DNA of 64,000 bases from Ipomoea triloba (taxonomy: Eukaryota; Streptophyta; Magnoliopsida; Solanales; Convolvulaceae), in assembly GCF_003576645.1 (NCBI RefSeq), contig NC_044930.1, forward strand, positions 12,163,512 to 12,227,511, written 5' to 3'. The notes under the pieces are model-generated. The model was not told where the DNA came from, made no database searches, and saw nothing but the letters and a program-made list of their open reading frames with translations. Shown here one piece after another: positions 57,720 through 64,000 of this stretch; positions within the stretch are counted from its first letter, which is position 1; every line of letters starts with the position of its first letter. The position numbers and the translations under genes were made by a program.

Positions 57720-59562
57720 AATATGTATTAGTAGTATTGTATAAGTTATATATGTGTAAAATTGTATGAGTAGATATATTCATTCTCTTAAATTTATTTA
57801 ATTAATTATTTTATTTATATATGTGTGTGTGCCGTATGGAGTAAGTATGTATATATGTATACTTTTAATTAGATTGTAGATATTTACTAGAATTGCATGA
57901 AATTAGGAATGTTTGTGTGGGTGGTAGAAATGATAGGTATGCTAAGTGTGTATGCATATATATTACCGTACGTATGTACATAACTTCTTTAAAAAAAATA
58001 AATAAATTATTTTGCTTTGTTAATTAGTATGGATTTATATTAATTATAGATAGATAAGCACTCTAAAATCTTTCTAGTGGTTATTGATTTTTGGTATTAA
58101 TGTGATTGAGGGTTTTTATTTAAAATGTTATTTTATTGGAAATTTAGAATTTTGGGCAAAGTAAAGTTTTCAAATAAAATATTTCTTTACAAATATTAAT
58201 ATTTATGAGATGTTTAGTATGGAAAAATGATTTGAGAAAATTATATTTTTCTTAAAAATATTGGAAGGTATGTGAAATTTGAAATTTGATTAAAAGGTTG
58301 AAATTTAATTATTGTAGAGGAGTGCCCGTAAGGAACAATCCTCGAGTACTAGAACACTATGGTGTGTTCTGTAAGAGCGGGTCTGTGTACTCTAAATTAC
58401 AGGTTAGTCAGTAGAAATATTATCCTGGCTATTAGGGCTGGTAACTTCCCGTTGAGGCATGGAATCCTCATTCGGGGGTGTGCACACTTAAGGTTAGAGT
58501 CCGGTTTCCAAATTGAGAATGAGAATTTTGTGAAGTGCAGCATAAGTTCTATCACTAGGGCATAAGTAAAAAAGCACCCTTTCCCATTATGTATATATGT
58601 GTTATGCTTGCATATTATTATTTTCATCATGATATATCTAATTTTTCTGAGCAAGGAAATGCATCTCAATTTTTCTAAGGTTTGGTAAAAATACTATTAC
58701 CTTTATTTTTCAAATTATTTAAAAGTATTATTATTGTCAATGTATTATGATAATGTGATTCCCTATGTATTTATTGGTTTTAGAAACTTTATTTTATAGT
58801 GTGCAAGTATGGCTCAAAGTAAAGTTTTTAAGAAATTTGAGAATTTATGATTTTTGAAATGTATACTAGGGTAAATAAAGGATCAAATCTATTATTTATG
58901 AAAATGGTAAAATATGGATGTTGTGGAATTTTATGAGTTAAATAATTATTTATGTGAGTGAATTGGTATTTGATTTCTATTGTTCATGAAAATGGTAAAT
59001 TGTGAAAGTATAGGATTTTATGAGGAATTCAATGATTATATGATTTTTATGAAATGTTATGTAAAATTTGAATCCATGATTATTTATTATGTGGTGGAAT
59101 TGAGATGAGCATGTTCTAATGGATTAAAAAAAAAAAAAGATTTATGTGGATGAGTATTAAAAGATCATATGGGGTTAATGCGGAATTATGTGCTCCAAAG
59201 TGTTATGTGCTATGTGTAAAATATTTTACGGGGTGGAGTAAGTCTTACCAGCCATCGTGCTGACATTGTTTTCCCCTCTTTAGTTATTTTGTAGGTATGG
59301 GTTGCATGACATTGGCATGAGAGTGATCCGTGTTAAATTTTTATAAAGGTTGTAATTAAATCAATTAGAATTCACCTTGAATAAATAGTAATTTTGGTGG
59401 TTTTAGTTAAATGGTTTTAGCCTGTGCGTTTGAGTATAAGAGAGATACTCGAATGTGGCATAACGCTCCTTTTTCCTTTTTATTGTTGAGTTTCCATTGT
59501 TGTATAGTTGAATTGTAAATAAAAAAAATTTACCCGTATTTTCTTATGTGGAAAAAGTGCCA
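57720..59562 (+). repeat. Truncated 5' LTR of a Ty3-type element
   Basis: The right end is fixed by the primer site starting at 59,565. Near the end are GGTGGAGTAAGTCTTACCAG and a pyrimidine tract ending TTGTAG before GTATGGG, wording typical of Tekay/Del-like LTR ends. The start TGTGACACC seen in the 3' LTR at 60,012 is not found upstream, so the left end is lost or diverged. The left coordinate given is only approximate. No gene is visible in this AT-rich stretch. Confidence 0.5.
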
Positions 59563-59564
59563 GT

Positions 59565-59576
59565 TGGTATCAGAGC
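59565..59576 (+). other. Primer binding site, initiator tRNA-Met type
   Basis: TGGTATCAGAGC follows the LTR end CA after two bases. This is the classic primer site for the initiator methionine tRNA in plant LTR retrotransposons. Confidence 0.85.
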
Positions 59577-60011
59577 GGTATGGTACGCTCCGTTGGGATA
59601 GGCGTTACCAAGTAGTAATAAAGCCTAAGTTAGAAATTTGGTTAGTTATAAGTAAAATTGACTAGGATTTAAAATTTAAACTGCGATGAGGATGTGTGAT
59701 TTTGCATAATTAATTGCATATGTTATTTTCTCTATTTATGATACCTAGTAAGCGGTGATTTATGTTCTACTTGACTTTTGTGGTTTATGGACTTTGGTGA
59801 GTTTATTTGAACTTAATTGCTAAAATTACTTATTGTGTATTTATTTTCCTAGTAGTGGTTATGTTTCGGGGTTTATCTATTTTTCCAACAACAATATTTG
59901 AAGTGGTTATGTTTCGGGGACGAAACAGTTTCGGGGTTTATCTATTTTTCCAACAACAATATTTGAAGTGGTTATGTTTCGGGGACGAAACATCTTTTAA
60001 GGCGGGTAGAT
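59577..60011 (+). mobile_element. Collapsed interior of the Ty3-type element, with end of pol and polypurine tract
   Basis: Only about 435 bp separate the primer site from the 3' LTR, where a full element has several kilobases. The right half encodes FGDETSFKAGRL, like the end of Tekay-type pol, just before a purine tract GGCGGGTAGA (60,001-60,010). A ~70-bp segment containing TTATGTTTCGGGGACGAAAC is duplicated in tandem at about 59,845-59,990. Gag, protease, reverse transcriptase and integrase are gone. Confidence 0.7.
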
Positions 60012-60238
60012 TGTGACACCCTGATTTTTGCTAAGAAAAATAATTATTTAATTGAAAAATAGTATTAGATTTTATAAACATAGAAGATTTTATCTTTTGT
60101 TCATGTGAAGATTTGACCCATAAACCTTATCTTAAGAATTTTAAGATCTTAACCATCAAGCCATCAAAACCTTTTGTTCTTTTAAAATCCATTTAAAACT
60201 TTATTATTGTCATCATTAATTATTATTATTATTAATTT
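60012..60238 (+). repeat. Start of the 3' LTR, truncated
   Basis: It begins TGTGACACCCTGATTTTTGC right after the polypurine tract. About 230 bp later it is cut by an unrelated sequence starting AAAATACTTGTGTGAGACC. Confidence 0.65.
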
Positions 60239-60522
60239 ATGGAAAATACTTGTGTGAGACCGTCTCATGGATCTCAATCCGTGAGACGAGTCGGGTCTTT
60301 TATTATATGGGTTAACACTAGCAAGAATCTCACGCTACTCTCTTCTTGTTTCTGCGACACGATTTCTTCTCCCGGGCCATCTCCTCTGCTAACGGTCTCG
60401 GCTTCTTGCCATATGCTAACGGTCTCGGCTTCCTCCCATCTCATCCGCCACCTCTATTTCCGCCGCTGCCTTCAAGTCAAATGCAACCTAGTCAATCAAA
60501 AACCTTGTGTAAATTAGCATAC
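60239..60522. other. Spacer with the GAGACCGTCTC motif
   Basis: Begins with an inverted phrase TGAGACCGTCTCA and TCCGTGAGACGAGTCGGGTC, wording common in plant repeats. It also contains GCTAACGGTCTCGGCTTC twice (about 60,389 and 60,416). No gene recognised. Confidence 0.35.
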
Positions 60523-60802
60523 CTGCATCAACCACACTAGAATTAACATAATCCTCATTATTCTCATTAAAGTTCTCTGCCCAATTGCCATTACCATTTG
60601 ATGATAAGCTGAAGTTGCATGCAATCAACTTGCTAATTTGCAAATGTGGTTGCCAGGAAAAATGAACCTGCCTACAGGGGATCCCATCAAGCCTCCAGAA
60701 CTCACTTCTAAGAATTTTAGAAGCCTTCGCCAACAGTGAATTTACATGATCTGAGTATAGATCAGACACGCTTAGCATGAACCACCAGGCAAACAACCGA
60801 TC
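60523..60802 (-). CDS. Unidentified exon-like open frame
   Basis: On the minus strand CTACAAG precedes the frame and the last base is followed by GTATGC, so a 280-bp exon with AG and GT borders can be drawn. The translation starts DRLFAWWFMLSVSDLYSDHV and includes LRSEFWRLDGIPC and a Ser/Asn-rich stretch. Codon usage and lack of low complexity make it look like real protein, but I do not recognise the family. I found no companion exons, and the neighbours are repeats, so it could be a captured exon or an isolated gene relic. Confidence 0.35.
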
Positions 60803-60904
60803 CTTGTAGAGAATTCATTTTACTTCAATTCCATTTACTATCAATGAGACAATAAACGTATTATTATCAAATTTCTGCTATTGTGTAAAGCACACCAAAT
60901 ATTT

Positions 60905-61740
60905 ATAGACACACATAAACATAATACTTTATAGCACAAATCTAATACTTCATAACACAAACATAGTACTTAATTTGTATGTAGATATATATAATCAATA
61001 CTTTAAACATTAAACATAATACTTCAAAGTACAAATATAATATATAGTCTGTACTTAAATAGATAAAATCAATACTTTAAACATTAAACATAATACTTTA
61101 TAGCAAAAATCTAATACTTGATAGTACAAATATAATTCTCCATATGCAAGTAGATATAATCAATATTTTAAGCTTTAAACAGAATACTTTGTGCACAAAT
61201 CTTATATTTCATAGCACAAACATAATACTCCATGCATCTGCATGTAGATATAATCAATACATTAAGCTTTAAACATAATACTTTACAGTACAAATCTAAT
61301 ACTCAGTCTGTAGGTAGATATAGTCACTACTTTAAGAATTAAACATAATACTTTATAGCACAAAAATCTAATACTTCGTAGCACAAACATAATACTCATT
61401 CTGCAGGTTGATATATTTAATACTTTAAGCATTAAATATAAAACTTTATAGTCTAATTATTCTAATACTTCATAGCACAAATATATAATAATCAACACTT
61501 TAAACATTAAATAAAATATTTTATAACACAAGTCTAATACTTCAAAGCACAAACATAATACTCAATTTGCAGGTTGATATATTTAATAATTTAAGCATTA
61601 AACATAATACTTTATAGAACAAATCTAATACTTAGTGTGCATGTATATATACTTAATACTTTAAGCATTAAACATAATACTTTATAGCACAAAACTAATA
61701 CTTAATTAGTGCACAAAACATAACACTTCAAAGTTCTCAA
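60905..61740. repeat. AT-rich minisatellite
   Basis: About ten irregular copies of a 70-95-bp phrase built from ACTTTATAGCACAAATCTAA, ATACTTCATAGCACAAACAT and TAAGCATTAAACATAATA. Spacing varies because of internal losses. No coding content. Confidence 0.85.
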
Positions 61741-61920
61741 AACACCAACTAACACTTCAAAGCTATGTTCTCAAAACAACACTTTAAAGTTTTCAAAGTT
61801 CTCAAAATACCAAAACAACTATAAACTAACTCAACAAAACCTCCATCATTACTTCAATAATTACTTCAAAACCTCCAACAAAACTAAGTCAACTAAACTC
61901 AAACTCAATATGCTAAACAT

Positions 61921-62030
61921 CTTGTGCTTAGATGACAGAGTAGTGGCTCTCCCATATGGGAGGTCATGAGTTCAAACCTCAGTGAAGGCGATACTAACTC
62001 TTTTCCTCCTTCAATAGGAAAAAAAAAAGA
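61921..62030 (+). mobile_element. SINE fragment of the 7.6-kb family
   Basis: It shares ATGGGAGGTCATGAG, a B-box-like TTCAAACCTC, CTCAGTGAAGGCG and CTTCAATAGG with the minus-strand SINE at 7,569-7,741, and ends in an A run. The head is only partly preserved. Confidence 0.6.
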
Positions 62031-62854
62031 TTACGAGTATTTAGTTGATGAGGACACTACAAAATATAAATTTCTATGTATATATATTTTTAAGTTAAAC
62101 TGTATTTCTAGCTCTTTGTCCTCGTAAATTTATAGATGTTCGAAATGCCCTATAATATACGCTCATAAATAATTTATAAACAATATACGCTCATAAATAT
62201 CTAGGTCGTCGTCACACGCTATGGGGTCTAATACATAGACTGTTTTTGAACTAAAGCAAATGACAAGAAGCAACCAATGATAAATATATCAAATGCTATT
62301 CACAAATAATTCAATTAAGTTATATGAATAATAAAAATTATAAATTTAGTTTTCTTACTCTTGATTGTATGGAGCTAAAATAAATTCCCGGTCCTTCTCT
62401 CGAAGCATGACATTCATAAGATAAGATTGGACCGCATTAGAATTCATAATCACATTGTCCTTTGAAATTTTCCTTGGGCGGACAAATCCTATTGAGGTAA
62501 CTCTAATTTTCTTGCACAACCGATGAAGACATTTGAAATGTAGATAATTAATAAAAATAAAAGACTAAAGAGAAGTTTTTAAATATAGAAACATTATTAA
62601 AAAATACTTACATTATAAACACTTGTATTATGGTCACATCGAGCCAATTTTTCGTACACTTGTATTATAAAAGATAAAAAAAAATTAAATTTCCGGTCCT
62701 TCCCTCGAAACATAACATTCATAAGATAAGATATGTGACCGCATTAAATTTTCGGACACTTGTTGATCGGCTAACAGCCACGAAAGATCCAGTGGCTATG
62801 TGATCACTACATGGTCTGAGCATTATTGTAGTGTGAACAATTACTTCAACCTAA
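62031..62854. other. Unassigned sequence with a dispersed duplication
   Basis: A ~60-bp phrase containing CCGGTCCTTCTCTCGAAGCA and ATTCATAAGATAAGAT appears at about 62,385 and, with a few changes, at about 62,692. TATACGCTCATAAATA also occurs twice near 62,157 and 62,186. No gene was recognised. Confidence 0.4.
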
Positions 62855-63235
62855 TCAAGGGAAGGGCAAGCAAAAGATTATTTCTCAAAAAGATTATGTA
62901 AAGAAGGCGAGGGGCCACTATGAAGCGAACCGTCATCCTGGTGAAAAGGTTGAGGATAACTTCGCTATGGTTAAAGGATGCGGCGGATGGTTGGATGAGT
63001 AAGGTCACAACCTAATTCCTTTAACGGGTGTACTCGATGTGCGAAGGTGCGTCCACTCTGCGGGAGTGGACGGCTGGACAAATGGAATACCTCACACGAG
63101 TTTGAAGGATTACTACGAGATAGGAATAAGAGAATTTGTTTCCAATGTATTTTCCTATTTATTTATGAATAAATTTTGTAGTATCCTTGTAATATATTTT
63201 ATTATTGAATCTTTATACATGCGAATTATTTGATA
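62855..63235 (+). other. Unidentified reading frames
   Basis: One frame reads DYVKKARGHYEANRHPGEKV and on to GCGGWLDE before a stop at about 62,999. A following frame from 63,039 (non-ATG at its left edge) gives CVHSAGVDGWTNGIPHT and runs to 63,233. The composition is protein-like but I do not recognise it. It may be a transposon-derived relic. Confidence 0.25.
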
Positions 63236-64000
63236 GAATAATGTTAAATGTATGAAAAGATTCAATATGGATGTTTTGTGCATTACTAGCATTATTTGGA
63301 AAATGCTAAAATAGCTTAACGGCCGAAACGAAATTTAACAAGTGTGCTGCATGTTGAAATCTCGTAAAGGACTTTGGTTTTAGTTCATGTAGAATGGTAA
63401 GGATTTCAAGAATAAATTTGTTAAAATTGGGATGCCTATATAATCGTGAGCGCCACGACTCAAGTGTGTTGAATATTTTTAAAAGGATGAAGAAGAAGCC
63501 GCTGGAAGAAGTTGAAAAAGAAGAAGTCGCTGGTTCGTTGAAAGCATATTAGCTCTGGCTTTGGTGAAAAATGACTTCCCCAAAAAACGGAGAAGTCACG
63601 TTTCAAAAAACACAACTATTTTTCTCATTAATTGGAAGTCATTTTCCATTGACTTCAATTTTTCATACTCTTCCAAACACAACCTAAGATGAAAATGCAA
63701 ATTTTAAACACAAAAAAATAATAAGGTCTCTAAACTTTTAAAATGTGCAATTAAACCCTTCGACTTATCATTTTAATGCATTTACACTCAATAATCGATT
63801 ATCCACATGGAATAACTTGTTAATAAAAGTTCCATCAATACTATTGACAACTGACCAATCATCGTTGATCGTCATTGTCCGTGAAAAAGGCAACCACAAT
63901 GGTCGCCTTCCTCTTCAAGGCAACCAAACTAGTTGCTTTCTTTGTCAATCAAAAGAAGGCGATCAATTTAGTCAATCCATAGTTGACTTGGTTATGTAAA
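63236..64000. other. Unassigned right edge
   Basis: A block near 63,565-63,690 has inverted phrases GACTTC/GAAGTC and ends CCAAACACAACCTA, which suggests a decayed MITE. The remainder holds common intergenic wording and no supported gene. Confidence 0.35.

Noticed and set aside
62055..62833. A small CACTA element between CACTACAA and TTGTAGTG
   Set aside because: The inverted match is only eight bases, the flanking 3 bp differ (GGA versus TGA), and there are no subterminal repeats.

Overview
This window looks like gene-poor, repeat-rich nuclear DNA of a flowering plant, probably a eudicot. It has AT-rich intergenic sequence, a gene with short exons and GT-AG introns, and LTR retrotransposons, SINEs, MITEs and hAT, PIF/Harbinger, Mutator and CACTA-type remnants. 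Nothing is prokaryotic. The longest open frames mostly belong to mobile elements or run through N gaps.

Left part (1-11,473). One recognisable host gene, the 5' half (seven exons) of a ZIFL-type major facilitator transporter, runs leftward off the window edge. To its right are two oppositely oriented Mutator-type MITEs, each with a perfect 9-bp target duplication, flanking a stretch with a possible RPA-like OB-fold remnant. Next is a ~245-bp tandem repeat carrying two PIF/Harbinger-like elements at the same TTA of the repeat and one SINE. A hAT element with an 8-bp target duplication follows.

Middle (11,474-23,364). A young non-autonomous LTR element on the minus strand has near-identical LTRs, a tRNA-Asp-type primer site, a gag-like frame and no visible pol. 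It is framed by the 5-bp duplication GGTAC. Then come a decayed Ty1/copia pol with its 3' LTR, a broken RNase H-like fragment, SINEs, and a CACTA-like terminus made of palindromes.

Centre and right (23,365-56,938). The dominant feature is a 33.6-kb head-to-tail array of about 27 copies of a ~1,048-bp unit. Each unit has a telo-box-like motif, two competing hairpins, a GC-rich ~330-bp island with two overlapping open frames, and an AT-rich tail with the palindrome CCTAGGCGCCTAGG. Two solo LTRs (1,824 bp and 3,217 bp) interrupt it with perfect 5-bp duplications. The larger carries an open frame of 170 residues behind apparent promoter and splice signals. I do not recognise the array family; it is the best candidate here for something undescribed.

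Right flank (56,939-64,000). This holds a gag fragment, an internally deleted Ty3-type element (5' LTR end, initiator-Met primer site, end of pol, start of 3' LTR), an unidentified exon-like frame, an AT-rich minisatellite, a SINE fragment and unassigned sequence. Several single Ns and N runs mark assembly problems that affect how the repeats should be read.
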